From assembly GCF_003116585.1 (NCBI RefSeq), contig NZ_QEHM01000006.1, forward strand, positions 372,001 to 436,000: 64,000 nucleotides of DNA. Direction: 5' to 3'. Below, piece by piece: positions 7,927 through 16,048 of the stretch (its first letter is position 1; each line of letters begins with the position of its first letter). A program made the translations under genes and the position numbers. The stretch comes from Albibacillus kandeliae. Lineage in GTDB: Bacteria; Pseudomonadota; Alphaproteobacteria; Rhodobacterales; Rhodobacteraceae. The notes beneath the pieces were generated by a model. That model was not told where the DNA came from and did not search any database. It saw nothing but the letters and a program-made list of their open reading frames with translations.

Positions 7927-8760
7927 TCAGCGCCCGAGCGCCTCGCCCGCGGGCAGCCCGGCGGCAAACCCGGCGATCAGGGCAATCTGCGCCTCCAGCA
8001 TGTCATTGCCGTCCGAGGTCGCGGCCCCCGCTGCCTTCGCATCGCGCAACAAGGCAGTGTCGCCCTGCAACGCGGCGATGTCGGCCACCAGCATGTCGCC
8101 CGTCAGCGCCTCGGCCGGAACCGGGAACCGGGCGTCGCCCTTGATGCCGATGGGCGAGGCATTGACGATCACGTCATAGTCGAAGCCCTCGCCCGGATCG
8201 GCGGCAAAGGCCGTCTTCGCCCCGGTGACCGCATTCACCATATCGGCGGTAAAGCGGACCGAGGCCGCATCGAGGTCCATCAACCCCAGTGCCGCGATCC
8301 CTTCGCCCGCCAGCGCGTGGGCAATCGCCCGCCCCGCGCCGCCTGCACCCACCATCAACACCCGCGCGCCCCTGAGCCGCGCCCTCGCAGAGCCGAGCCC
8401 GAGGACAAAGCCCATGCCGTCGAACAGGGCGCCATGCATCCGCCCATCGGCGCCGCGCTGGATCGAGTTCACCGCCCCCACTGCCCGCGCGGTCGGCGTC
8501 AGCGTGGCGCAGCGCTCGGCGGCCGCCACCTTGTGCGGCACCGTCACCCCGATCCCGGCGATGCTGTCGAGGGCCGCCAGCGCATCCCACGTTGCCCCGA
8601 ACTGTGCGGGCGTCACATGGAAGGGCACGGCAAAGGTATTGACCCCGGCGGCGGCAAAGATCGGGTTGATCAGGCGCGGCGTCTGCACCTGCGCCACCGG
8701 ATCGCCGAAGACGGCATAGACCCGCGAGGCGCCGTCGAGGTTGGGGATCATGCCCGTCAT
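7927..8760 (-). CDS. Shikimate dehydrogenase-like oxidoreductase (NAD-type fingerprint)
   Basis: A 277-residue paralogue of the protein at 7089-7892; both share GDP-A-Q---TP--INPIFAA at the N-terminus. The catalytic Lys77 is in GVTVPHK and the dinucleotide loop is VGAGGAGRAIAHAL near residues 123-136. The strand-2 end reads MDLDAAS, with acidic residues where the other copy has NRT, which points to NAD rather than NADP. The shikimate-binding Ser-x-Ser is replaced by QVQTP. It is the last gene of the minus-strand ABC operon and its ATG overlaps the stop of the TIM-barrel gene before it, so the two enzymes probably act in sequence on one substrate. Confidence 0.85.
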   Translation of the reverse strand: MTGMIPNLDGASRVYAVFGDPVAQVQTPRLINPIFAAAGVNTFAVPFHVTPAQFGATWDALAALDSIAGIGVTVPHKVAAAERCATLTPTARAVGAVNSIQRGADGRMHGALFDGMGFVLGLGSARARLRGARVLMVGAGGAGRAIAHALAGEGIAALGLMDLDAASVRFTADMVNAVTGAKTAFAADPGEGFDYDVIVNASPIGIKGDARFPVPAEALTGDMLVADIAALQGDTALLRDAKAAGAATSDGNDMLEAQIALIAGFAAGLPAGEALGR

Positions 8761-9569
8761 GCCGCCCGGTCCCGTCCGAAGATTGCCTTGCAGCGGTCCA
8801 GCGCGATGTCCATCACCTCTGCCGGATCACGCTGCCACCAGTCTTCCGAAAAGATCTCGACTTCGATCGGCCCGGCGAACCCGGCCCGGCGCACCATGCC
8901 CTCGATCCCGGCAAGATCGATGATGCCATCGCCCATCATGCCCCTGTCGGTCAGCAGGTGCCGCGTCGGGATCAGCCAGTCGTTGACGTGAAACCCGAGG
9001 ATCCGCCCGGCCTTGCCCGCCCGGGCAATCTCGGCCTCAAGGTGTTCGTCCCACCAGAGGTGGTGGACGTCGATGACAACGCCGACCCCCTCGCCCAGCC
9101 GCTCGCAGATATCATTGGCATGGCCAAGGCTGGCGATCACCGTGCGGTCGCCCACCAGCATCGGGTGCAGCGGCTCGATGGCCAGTTTCAGCCCGAGGTC
9201 CAGCGTCATCGGCAGCAGCCCGGCGATGGCCGCTTCGGCCCGGTCTCGCGCGCGGGGAAGATCTCGCTCGCCCTTGGCCAGCCCGCCGGTGAACAGGAAC
9301 ACATGGTCCGCGCCGAACCGCGCCGCACGCTCCAGCTCCGCCCGGGCCTTGCCCAGACCCTCCGGCGTGAACGGGCCGATGCGGTTGTACCCCGACACGC
9401 GCATCCCGTGCGCCCTCAGCGCCTCCAGCGCACGCGCCTCGCCCACCTTCTCGATCTCGTTGCCCCAGATCGAGACCGTGCCCAGCCCGCGCTCGGCACA
9501 GAGGTCGAGGAACTGCAGCATGTCGGCCCGATTGCGCACGGTCGCATGGTTGAAGACGACGTCGATCAT
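8757..9569 (-). CDS. Sugar phosphate isomerase/epimerase-like TIM-barrel enzyme
   Basis: A 270-residue xylose-isomerase-like TIM barrel. A metal site is visible in strand order: Glu in LAIEPLHP (near 145), Asp in VVIDVHHLWWD (near 180), His in GFHVNDW (near 210) and Glu in IEVEIFSE (near 242). This fold includes epimerases, IolE-type dehydratases and the AsbF-type 3-dehydroshikimate dehydratases. With a shikimate-dehydrogenase-like gene immediately downstream, a dehydroshikimate-type dehydratase is worth testing, but it is inference. I start it at ATG 9569, directly after the ATPase gene stop; a longer frame upstream reads into the ATPase gene out of frame. Confidence 0.85.
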   Translation of the reverse strand: MIDVVFNHATVRNRADMLQFLDLCAERGLGTVSIWGNEIEKVGEARALEALRAHGMRVSGYNRIGPFTPEGLGKARAELERAARFGADHVFLFTGGLAKGERDLPRARDRAEAAIAGLLPMTLDLGLKLAIEPLHPMLVGDRTVIASLGHANDICERLGEGVGVVIDVHHLWWDEHLEAEIARAGKAGRILGFHVNDWLIPTRHLLTDRGMMGDGIIDLAGIEGMVRRAGFAGPIEVEIFSEDWWQRDPAEVMDIALDRCKAIFGRDRAA

Positions 9570-9574
9570 GCCGG

Positions 9575-10417
9575 TCAGAACTTGTAGACGCCAAGCTTGG
9601 CGAAGATCTTGTAGATGCGTTCGGCGTATTTCGAGAACTCGGGGTACTCGCCCAGATGCGCCGGACGCGGGCGCGGCAGGTCGATCTTGATCTCCTCCAC
9701 GATCTGCCCGGGGCTCTGCGACATCACCAGCACGCGGTCCGACAGGCCCACCGCCTCCTCGATGGAGTGGGTGATGAAGAGCACGGTCTTCTTGGTCTCC
9801 AGCCACAGCATTTCGAGGTCATGGCGGATCTGGGTCCGGGTGATCGCGTCAAGCGCGCCGAAGGGCTCGTCCATCAGCAGCATCGAGGGGTCATGCACCA
9901 GCGCCCGCGCGATCGAAACACGCTGCCGCATCCCGCCCGAAAGCTGCCGGGGGTACTTGTTCTCGGATCCGCGGATGCCCAGCCGGTCGAACAGCATCTC
10001 GGCCCGCGCGCGGATCTTCTCGGCGTCCAGCTTGCGGATCTCCTGCTGCAGCAGCACGTTCTGCATCGCGGTCCGGAAGTCGAGCAGCAGGTGATCCTGA
10101 AACACGATCCCCACCTCCGAGATCGGCTTGGTCAGCGGCTTGCCGTCGACCTCCACGGTCCCGTCCGACACCGGCTCCAGCCCGGAGGTCAGCAGCAGCG
10201 TCGTGCTCTTGCCGCAGCCCGAGGGGCCGATCAGGCTGACGAACTCGCCCGGCTTGATGTCGAGGTCGATGGGGCCCAGCGCGTGGAACGGGCTCACCCC
10301 GCCCTGCCCGTAGACCTTGGTGATCCCCTTGGCGTGGATCGAGGCCCCGGCGCGGCCGCTGCCGTGGGCGCCAAGGGCGCTTTGCAGGGGCTGGGTGGTT
10401 TCGGTCATCTGTGCCAT
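9575..10417 (-). CDS. NitT/TauT-family ABC transporter ATP-binding protein
   Basis: A 280-residue ATPase of the nitrate/sulfonate/taurine class. Walker A GPSGCGKST lies near residues 65-73, the signature LSGGMRQRVSIARAL near 163-177, and Walker B LLMDEPFGALD near 183-193, followed by the switch His in FITHSIEEA. I use ATG 10417, which gives MAQMTETTQ and has AAGGA about nine bases upstream; a start at 10459 would overlap the permease gene. It serves the importer encoded by the neighbouring permeases (10446-11285, 12413-13171) and binding protein (11356-12360). Confidence 0.92.
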   Translation of the reverse strand: MAQMTETTQPLQSALGAHGSGRAGASIHAKGITKVYGQGGVSPFHALGPIDLDIKPGEFVSLIGPSGCGKSTTLLLTSGLEPVSDGTVEVDGKPLTKPISEVGIVFQDHLLLDFRTAMQNVLLQQEIRKLDAEKIRARAEMLFDRLGIRGSENKYPRQLSGGMRQRVSIARALVHDPSMLLMDEPFGALDAITRTQIRHDLEMLWLETKKTVLFITHSIEEAVGLSDRVLVMSQSPGQIVEEIKIDLPRPRPAHLGEYPEFSKYAERIYKIFAKLGVYKF

Positions 10418-10445
10418 TGTCTTGGTCCTTTGTCTGCGCGGCACC

Positions 10446-11285
10446 TCAGTGCCCGGCATTGCCCCAGGGCATGAGTACGCGCTCTGCGATGCCCATCGCG
10501 CCGTTGAAGATCAGCGCCACGATGGCCGCCGCGATCAGCCCGGCGAACATCAGCGACATGTCCATGAAGCTCGACGCCTGCATGATCATGAAGCCCAGTC
10601 CCTTGTTGGAGGCGATGAACTCGGCGATGATCACGCCCTCGACCGCCTTCACCACGCCGATCTTCATGCCCGAAAAGATCGCCGGCATCGCCGCCGGCAG
10701 ACGGAACTTCCAGAAGCTCTGCCACCTGGTCGCCCCCATCGAGCGCGAGATGTAGAACAGGCGCGGATCCACCGCCCGGAACCCCGACATCGAGTCGACG
10801 AGGATCGGGAAGAAGCACATCAGGAAGACGATCAGCGCCGCCACCACCGGTCCGATGCCGAACCAGATGATCAGGATCGGCCCGATCACCGTCTTGGGCA
10901 TGATGTTCAGGAACACGATCACCGGGTAGAGCCCGCGCTCCAGCGCGGCGATCGAGACGATGGCCAGCGCCAGCGGCACCGCGACGATCACGCTCAGCGC
11001 GAAGCCTTCGAGAATGGTCAGCGAGGTCGCCCCCGCGTGGTAGCTGATGGTCTGCCAGTCCGCGACCAGCCGCCCGAGGAAATCCGAGGGTTTCGGCACC
11101 AGCCAGGTCGGAACCTCGAACCACACGGCCAGCCATTGCCAGAGGCCCAGCAACGCCGCGATGGCCACGGCACCGATCAGGAAGGACCCGACGAAGGAGC
11201 CGTAGAGGCGCCCCAGCGCGTGGATCACGGGATTTGGGCCGGTCGTCTGCATTGGCATGATGTGATGATCTTGGGATGTCGCCAT
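10446..11285 (-). CDS. NitT/TauT-family ABC transporter permease (second of two)
   Basis: A 279-residue inner-membrane permease of the SsuC/TauC type with about six hydrophobic helices; the cytoplasmic coupling loop shows the EAA-like segment FRAVDPRLFYISRSMGATRWQSFWKFRLPAAMPAIFSG near residues 165-202. It lies between the ATPase gene and the binding-protein gene. The other permease of the operon (12413-13171) differs in sequence, so the channel is probably a heterodimer. A G/C hairpin lies between it and the binding-protein gene. The start may be ATG 11285 or an internal ATG ten codons later (MPMQTTG). Confidence 0.9.
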   Translation of the reverse strand: MATSQDHHIMPMQTTGPNPVIHALGRLYGSFVGSFLIGAVAIAALLGLWQWLAVWFEVPTWLVPKPSDFLGRLVADWQTISYHAGATSLTILEGFALSVIVAVPLALAIVSIAALERGLYPVIVFLNIMPKTVIGPILIIWFGIGPVVAALIVFLMCFFPILVDSMSGFRAVDPRLFYISRSMGATRWQSFWKFRLPAAMPAIFSGMKIGVVKAVEGVIIAEFIASNKGLGFMIMQASSFMDMSLMFAGLIAAAIVALIFNGAMGIAERVLMPWGNAGH

Positions 11286-11314
11286 CCAACCTGTCCTGTC
11301 GCTCTGTCATGAAG

Positions 11315-11342
11315 GGCGGCGGGGGCGCCCGCTCCCGCCGCC
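11315..11342 (-). other. Intercistronic G/C hairpin downstream of the NitT/TauT binding-protein gene
   Basis: GGCGGCGGG (11315-11323) pairs with CCCGCCGCC (11334-11342) around a 10-base loop, just past the stop of the binding-protein gene and before the permease. Stems placed here often protect the abundant upstream message from 3' decay or thin transcription into the permease. Similar stems follow two other binding-protein genes in this window. Confidence 0.5.
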
Positions 11343-11355
11343 ACGTTACACCCGC

Positions 11356-12360
11356 TTACGGGCAGGTCACCGGCTCGGCCGGGACGAAGTCGTTGGTGTA
11401 GTAGGTCGTCACCGGCTTGTCCGAGGACAGGTCCATCGCCGTGGTCATGACGCTGAACATCTCGTCCCAGGTCTCGGGCGCGGTCACGCCGATGGTGTCA
11501 CCGGCACCGCCCGGGCAGACCGAGGCAAAGCTGTAGACGGCCGCCTGCTTCAGCGACTCCTTCGAGTTCTCGGTCTCGGGGAAGATCTGCAGCAGGTCGT
11601 CAATCGCCTTGTCGGGATCGGCCATCGCCTGTTTCCAACCCTCCGCCGTCGCCTGGATGAAGCGCTTGTAGACGTCGCCATTGGCCGCCAGCTTGTCCTC
11701 GCGGGCGATCAGGCTGAGGCTCGCGATGGGCACACCATTGTCATAGAAGTACATGTTGCCCGCCTCGATGCCCTGCGCCGCCAGCGGAACGACGATGTTC
11801 TCGGGCGTCTGCGAGACCGCGTCGACCTGATGCGAGGTCAGCAGGCCGAGGAAGGCGGATTCCGATGCGGTGACCAGCTCCACGTCGCCCTCGGCAATGC
11901 CGTTGGCCTTCAGGAAGACCGGGATCAGCGGCATCATCGCCGAGCCGGGCGAAACCGCCAGCTTCTTGCCGACGAGGTCCTTGGGCTCCTTGATGCCGGA
12001 GTCGGCGAGGAACTGGATCCCGAACTGGCCCGACTTCCAGATCGTCGAGACGATCTTGATCGGTGCCCCCTGCGAAGCGACCTTCAGCGCCGCGCCGGTG
12101 TCGGCATAGCCCAGTTCCACCTGCCCGGTGGCGACCAGCTGTGCCGCGACGGACGAGCCGCGCCCTTCCACGAGGGTCACCTCGAGGTCATGGGCGGCAT
12201 AGATGCCCTCGGCCTGCGCCACCGCGAACCCGAGGTGCGCGGAGTCAGCGGTCCAGTTCATCTGCATGGTGACCTTGTCGGCGGCAAAGGCGCCCGCCGC
12301 GACCAGCGATGCGGCCGTGGCACAGACAGAGGTTATAATCAGGTTCTTGAAGCGATACAT
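11356..12360 (-). CDS. NitT/TauT (NMT1/SsuA-like) ABC transporter substrate-binding protein
   Basis: A 334-residue periplasmic binding protein. Residues 1-26 form a Sec signal peptide with cleavage likely after AFA (GAFA-ADKV). The mature part begins with KVTMQMNWTADSAHLGFAVAQAEGIY, typical of the NMT1/THI5-like fold that binds sulfonates, nitrate, pyrimidines or aromatic acids. The substrate is not readable from the sequence. It lies between two permease genes in an operon led by an IclR regulator and ending in sugar/shikimate-type enzymes, which argues for a carbon-source ligand rather than nitrate or taurine (inference). Confidence 0.9.
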   Translation of the reverse strand: MYRFKNLIITSVCATAASLVAAGAFAADKVTMQMNWTADSAHLGFAVAQAEGIYAAHDLEVTLVEGRGSSVAAQLVATGQVELGYADTGAALKVASQGAPIKIVSTIWKSGQFGIQFLADSGIKEPKDLVGKKLAVSPGSAMMPLIPVFLKANGIAEGDVELVTASESAFLGLLTSHQVDAVSQTPENIVVPLAAQGIEAGNMYFYDNGVPIASLSLIAREDKLAANGDVYKRFIQATAEGWKQAMADPDKAIDDLLQIFPETENSKESLKQAAVYSFASVCPGGAGDTIGVTAPETWDEMFSVMTTAMDLSSDKPVTTYYTNDFVPAEPVTCP

Positions 12361-12412
12361 TGGTCTCCTCCCAAACGTCTCTTTTTACTGGCAGATGTTG
12401 CCGCCGGCCGGC

Positions 12413-13171
12413 TCAGTACCTCCGCCACGGCAGCAGGAGGCGCTCCAGCAACGCCATCCCGAAACTCAGAACCACGCCGATCACCGACCCCACCACCAGC
12501 ACGGCGAAGATCAGGGGCGTATTGGAACTGTCCATCGCGCGCAGCACCAGGTAGCCGAGCCCGTTCTGCGAGTTCAGCCATTCGACGACGATGACGACGG
12601 TCACCGCGATGACGATGGTGATCTTGAACCCCGAGAAGATGCTCGGCGCCGCCGAGGGCAGTTCGAACAGGCGGAAGGTCTGCCACCACGAGGCGCCGAC
12701 CGACCGGCTCAGGTAGTACTGGCGCGGGTCGATGGACTTGAACCCGGTCACACTGTCGACCAGCACAGGAAAGAAGGTGATGAGCGCCGTCAGCAGCACC
12801 TTGGGCAGGTCGCTGAAGCCGAACCAGACCAGCATCAGCGGCGCCAGCGTCACCTTGGGCAGGCCTTGGATGAAGATCACGATCGGATAGAGGATCCGCT
12901 CCGCGATGCGAAACTTGGCGATCAGGTAGGCCAGCACCACACCCGGTACCGCCCCCGCCACGAACCCGATGAGGATCAGCTTGGTGGTGATCAGCCCGTG
13001 ATAGAACAGCCGCTGCCGTTCCTCGACGATATCGGCGAGGAAGTCGGTCGGCGCGGGCAGCACGAAGATCGGCACGTCGAAGGCGCGGACCAGCAGTTGC
13101 CACAGCAGCAGCAGCCCGGCAAACCACAGGATCGGCTCCAGCACACGGCGAAGGGGGGAAACGGCGGTCAT
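12413..13171 (-). CDS. NitT/TauT-family ABC transporter permease (first of two)
   Basis: A 252-residue inner-membrane permease with about six helices and the coupling segment GFKSIDPRQYYLSRSVGASWWQTFRLFELPSAAPSIFSG near residues 147-185. Its ATG overlaps the stop of the IclR gene (13168-13171), so regulator and transporter are co-transcribed and the regulator controls its own operon. The sequence is clearly different from the second permease, although both share the same architecture. Confidence 0.9.
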   Translation of the reverse strand: MTAVSPLRRVLEPILWFAGLLLLWQLLVRAFDVPIFVLPAPTDFLADIVEERQRLFYHGLITTKLILIGFVAGAVPGVVLAYLIAKFRIAERILYPIVIFIQGLPKVTLAPLMLVWFGFSDLPKVLLTALITFFPVLVDSVTGFKSIDPRQYYLSRSVGASWWQTFRLFELPSAAPSIFSGFKITIVIAVTVVIVVEWLNSQNGLGYLVLRAMDSSNTPLIFAVLVVGSVIGVVLSFGMALLERLLLPWRRY

Positions 13172-14004
13172 GTGACGGCTCCGGTTTTCTCTGCGGCGAC
13201 CCGCTTCATGTCACTCACGCCGCGCTGGCGCATCCGCAGCGGCCAGAGCTGGCTGATCTCGGCGGCGGAGCGGTGCAGCGCCTCGGCCAGTTCCTCCCAG
13301 CGCTCCGGCTGGATGCGGACCAGCGGACCCGCGATCGAAATGGTTCCCGCGACCGGATCGGACTCGTCCGGCCCCGAGCGGAAGGGCACCGCCAGCGCGG
13401 CGGTGCCTGCCTCGGCCTCTTCGACCGAGGTGCCGAAGCCCCGGCGCCGGGTGTCCTCGAGCCGCTCGCGCAGTTCGTCGATGGTACGGGCGCTGTTCGG
13501 CCCCAGCTCGCGGTTGGCCTTGAAGCCCCGCGAATAGACGATGGCAAGCGCCTCTTCCTCGGGAAGGGTCGCCAGCCACGCCTTGCCGTTGGCGGTGGCG
13601 TGCAGGACGATCTCCTGCCCCATGTCCGGGTCGTAGCGAAGGCCGGTCACCGCGCCCTGCGCCCGTGCGACCCACACCAGGTCCTGCCCTTCGAGAATGG
13701 CAAGGCGGCAGTATTCGCGGGTCTCGGTCGCCAGCCGGTCCAGCGCGGCCTGCACCACGTCAGGCACGTTGCGCCCATCGAGGTTGCGGAAGGCCAGCGT
13801 GCTCATGCGCAGCGACAGGGCGTATTTCTGACTGGAGGGGTCCTGCGTGACCCAGCCGTGATCGGCAAGGGTGGTGACAAGACGGTGCGCCGCGCTCGGC
13901 GGCACATCGAGCCGGGCCGCCAGCTCGGAAAGTTCGACCGGCTCACGCTCTCCGGCCAGCACTTCAAGCAGGTTAAGGCAACGGGTTACGGCTGCGACTG
14001 TCAC
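13168..14004 (-). CDS. IclR-family transcriptional regulator
   Basis: A 278-residue repressor/activator. The N-terminal winged helix (residues ~4-65, with ELAARLDVPPSAAHRLVTTLADHGWV) binds DNA and the C-terminal IclR effector domain (~75-250) senses a small molecule, usually a pathway intermediate. It starts at GTG 14004 behind a strong AGGAGGAG site. It is the first gene of the minus-strand ABC operon and probably autoregulated through the dyad at 14043-14069. The copy of that element at 5074-5093 extends its likely regulon to the kinase, aldolase, FG-GAP and first dehydrogenase genes. Confidence 0.92.
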   Translation of the reverse strand: MTVAAVTRCLNLLEVLAGEREPVELSELAARLDVPPSAAHRLVTTLADHGWVTQDPSSQKYALSLRMSTLAFRNLDGRNVPDVVQAALDRLATETREYCRLAILEGQDLVWVARAQGAVTGLRYDPDMGQEIVLHATANGKAWLATLPEEEALAIVYSRGFKANRELGPNSARTIDELRERLEDTRRRGFGTSVEEAEAGTAALAVPFRSGPDESDPVAGTISIAGPLVRIQPERWEELAEALHRSAAEISQLWPLRMRQRGVSDMKRVAAEKTGAVT

Positions 14005-14042
14005 TTCGAATCTCCTCCTTCGGAAGATGTTATGGGATAAAT

Positions 14043-14069
14043 TTCCAAATTGGAATTACTTTCTAAAAA
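14043..14069 (+). promoter_or_regulatory. IclR promoter dyads: palindrome and candidate operator copy 2
   Basis: TTCCAAATTGGAA (14043-14055) is a perfect palindrome around a central A. Overlapping it, TTGGAATTACTTTCTAAAAA (14050-14069) matches the element at 5074-5093 in 16 of 20 positions. It sits about 40-65 bases upstream of the IclR start, where autoregulation would act. Palindromes of this size and sequence fit IclR-family operators, but binding is not shown. Confidence 0.5.
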
Positions 14070-14145
14070 TTAATCAGAGTTCATTCCCCTGCCATATGGC
14101 CACAATCCGGACCCCGATGCAAAGCCGCAGCCACCGCGCACGACA

Positions 14146-14173
14146 AAGGGGACCGGGCGGGCCCGATCCCCTT
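14146..14173 (-). terminator. Strong hairpin downstream of the ornithine-cyclodeaminase-like gene
   Basis: AAGGGGACCGGGC (14146-14158) pairs with GCCCGATCCCCTT (14161-14173) with one mismatch and a very tight loop. A second stem, CGCTCCG/CGGAGCG, lies at 14195-14212. Read on the minus strand they follow the last gene of the seven-gene TRAP operon, and the first is trailed by TTTGT, a weak T tract. They probably end that transcript before it reaches the IclR promoter. Confidence 0.55.
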
Positions 14174-14222
14174 CTGTCTCTTGCATAAAGTGCGCGCTCC
14201 GCTGCCGGAGCGGATGGCAGCG

Positions 14223-15200
14223 TCAGAGACGGACGGTCTGTCCGCGCCCCTCTGCCTTGGCGCGCTCCAGCACGTGGTGCGCTGCGGCAAGGTCCTGCGC
14301 CGCGATCCCGAGCGAGCGGTAGATGGTGATCTGATCGGCACTCTCTCGCCCGGCGACCCCACCCGACAGCAATGCCCCGATCTCGCCCTTCAGGTCCTCC
14401 GCGCGGAAGGACCCGGCAGCGATCATGTCGACGATCTCGCCGGCCTGCGCCAGCGTCGAGGGCAGGTAATCCACCCAGATCGCGCCGCGCTGGATCATGC
14501 GGTCGTCGACCTCGCGCATCGAGGGGATAGATGAGCCTACCACGTTCACATGCGCGCCGGGCCGCACCCAGTCGCCCATGACAATCGGCGCGGGTGAGGC
14601 AGTGACCGTGCAGACGATCTCGGCCCCCTCGACCGCCGCTCGCAGGTCGTCGCCGCTGGTGAACTGCACCCCGGGGTGGTGCTTTGCCGCCGCCTCGGCA
14701 AAGGCCGCCGCCTTTTCGGCGGACCGGCCCGCGACCGCGACCTGCCGGATCGGACGGACCGCCAGCATTGCCTCGAGGTGATGCTCGGCCTGTTCGCCAT
14801 AGCCGATCAGCGCAAGCGTCTCCGCCCGCTCGGGCGCCAGAGCGCGCGTCGCCACGGCGCTGGCCGCCGCCGTGCGCACCGCCGTCAGCAGGCTCGCGTC
14901 CATCATCGCCACCGCCGCGCCGGTCTCGGCCTCGAACAGCACGATGGCGCCCCGGTGCGAGGACAGCCCCTTGGCCGGGTTGCCCGGGAACAGGCTCACC
15001 AGCTTGACCCCGTAGCACTGCGGATCGGCAATCGAGCCGGGCATGACGCCCATCTTGTTGTCGCCCCCGACCGGCACGATGGCCCGCAGCGGAAGTTGCG
15101 CGGTGCGGGCCGAGACGCCCTTCATCACCGTCGCGACAACCTCGATGGCCTCGGTCATCGGCAGCAGGTCGGCGACATCTTCGTGGGTCAGAACGATCAC
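14223..15200 (-). CDS. Ornithine cyclodeaminase/mu-crystallin family protein
   Basis: A 325-residue NAD(P)-dependent enzyme. The substrate-side Lys lies in GVKLVSLFPGN near residue 66 and the Rossmann loop is LIGYGEQAEHHLEA near residues 130-143. The family includes ornithine cyclodeaminase, alanine dehydrogenase and imine reductases, so the reaction could be deamination or reduction of a cyclic imine. It is the last gene of the minus-strand operon; its ATG overlaps the stop of the alpha/beta hydrolase gene. Together with the FAD amine oxidase at the head of the operon it suggests catabolism of an amino-acid-like or cyclic-amine substrate. Confidence 0.88.
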   Translation of the reverse strand: MIVLTHEDVADLLPMTEAIEVVATVMKGVSARTAQLPLRAIVPVGGDNKMGVMPGSIADPQCYGVKLVSLFPGNPAKGLSSHRGAIVLFEAETGAAVAMMDASLLTAVRTAAASAVATRALAPERAETLALIGYGEQAEHHLEAMLAVRPIRQVAVAGRSAEKAAAFAEAAAKHHPGVQFTSGDDLRAAVEGAEIVCTVTASPAPIVMGDWVRPGAHVNVVGSSIPSMREVDDRMIQRGAIWVDYLPSTLAQAGEIVDMIAAGSFRAEDLKGEIGALLSGGVAGRESADQITIYRSLGIAAQDLAAAHHVLERAKAEGRGQTVRL

Positions 15201-16048
15201 AGCTCGCGCTCCCCGCCGGTGCCCCAGTCGGGTCCGGTGACATCGAGGCCCAGCGCCTGCTCCAGCATGGCGGTATACTCGGCCGGGCGCACCGCGTAGG
15301 GGAAATGCCCGCCCCAGGCATAGCGATAGGCGACCGAGGGCTGTACCAGCGCCCGCACCGCCGCGCGCATCTCCTCGGGGATCAGCGGGTCGTCTCCACC
15401 CTCCACCGTGATCCGCCGGTCCGCTGGCAATTCCAGCAGCGGCAGCTCGGGCGCGAACTTCAGCGCCTTGAGGCGCATCCTCAGTTCCGGCTCGGGAATG
15501 CGTCCCCCCACCTCCTGCATCAGCAATTCAACGAGGTCGCCCTGGTCGGGATGGGTCTCGGCCCAGACCCCGAGCCCACGACCGAACCCGGCGCGCAGCT
15601 CCTCGATGGGGGCCGCGTCGAGGTCGCTCGAATAGGGCGGGCGCTCGGAAAGACCCGTCGCCGAATGCAGCGTGTTGGCCGCGAACAGCAGCTCGGTCCG
15701 CTCCGGATAGGTCGCCGCGAAGAACTGGGCGAGGTAACCGCCCAGCGACGAGCCGAGAACCGAGGCGCGCGCGATGCCGAGGTGATCCATGAGCGCGGCA
15801 AGGTCGTCGCTCCACTCCGCCACGCCGCCAGTTTGCGGATAGGTCACCGCGACGATGCGCAGCCGCCCCCGCAGCGCCTCGATCTGCTGCCAGAAGATAT
15901 CACCGCGCCCCAGCGTGCCGGGGATCAGCACCAGCGCCGGGCCCTCGCCCGCATCGATGTAGCCCCACTCGTTGCCGTTCAGCGTGATGCGCTGCTCGGG
16001 GTTGGCGGCGGCAAAGGCATCTCGGGCGGAAATCAACGGATTGGTCAT
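15197..16048 (-). CDS. Alpha/beta-hydrolase fold protein
   Basis: A 283-residue serine hydrolase. The nucleophile elbow is GSSLGG near residues 100-105, the acid probably Asp in EGGDDPLIP (near 228-236) and the base His in WGGHFPYAV (near 255). No signal peptide is present, so it acts in the cytoplasm. I choose ATG 16048 (MTNPLISARD), which overlaps the stop of the M81 peptidase gene; longer readings run through that gene out of frame. It may open an ester, lactone or amide produced by the preceding operon enzymes. Confidence 0.88.
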   Translation of the reverse strand: MTNPLISARDAFAAANPEQRITLNGNEWGYIDAGEGPALVLIPGTLGRGDIFWQQIEALRGRLRIVAVTYPQTGGVAEWSDDLAALMDHLGIARASVLGSSLGGYLAQFFAATYPERTELLFAANTLHSATGLSERPPYSSDLDAAPIEELRAGFGRGLGVWAETHPDQGDLVELLMQEVGGRIPEPELRMRLKALKFAPELPLLELPADRRITVEGGDDPLIPEEMRAAVRALVQPSVAYRYAWGGHFPYAVRPAEYTAMLEQALGLDVTGPDWGTGGEREL

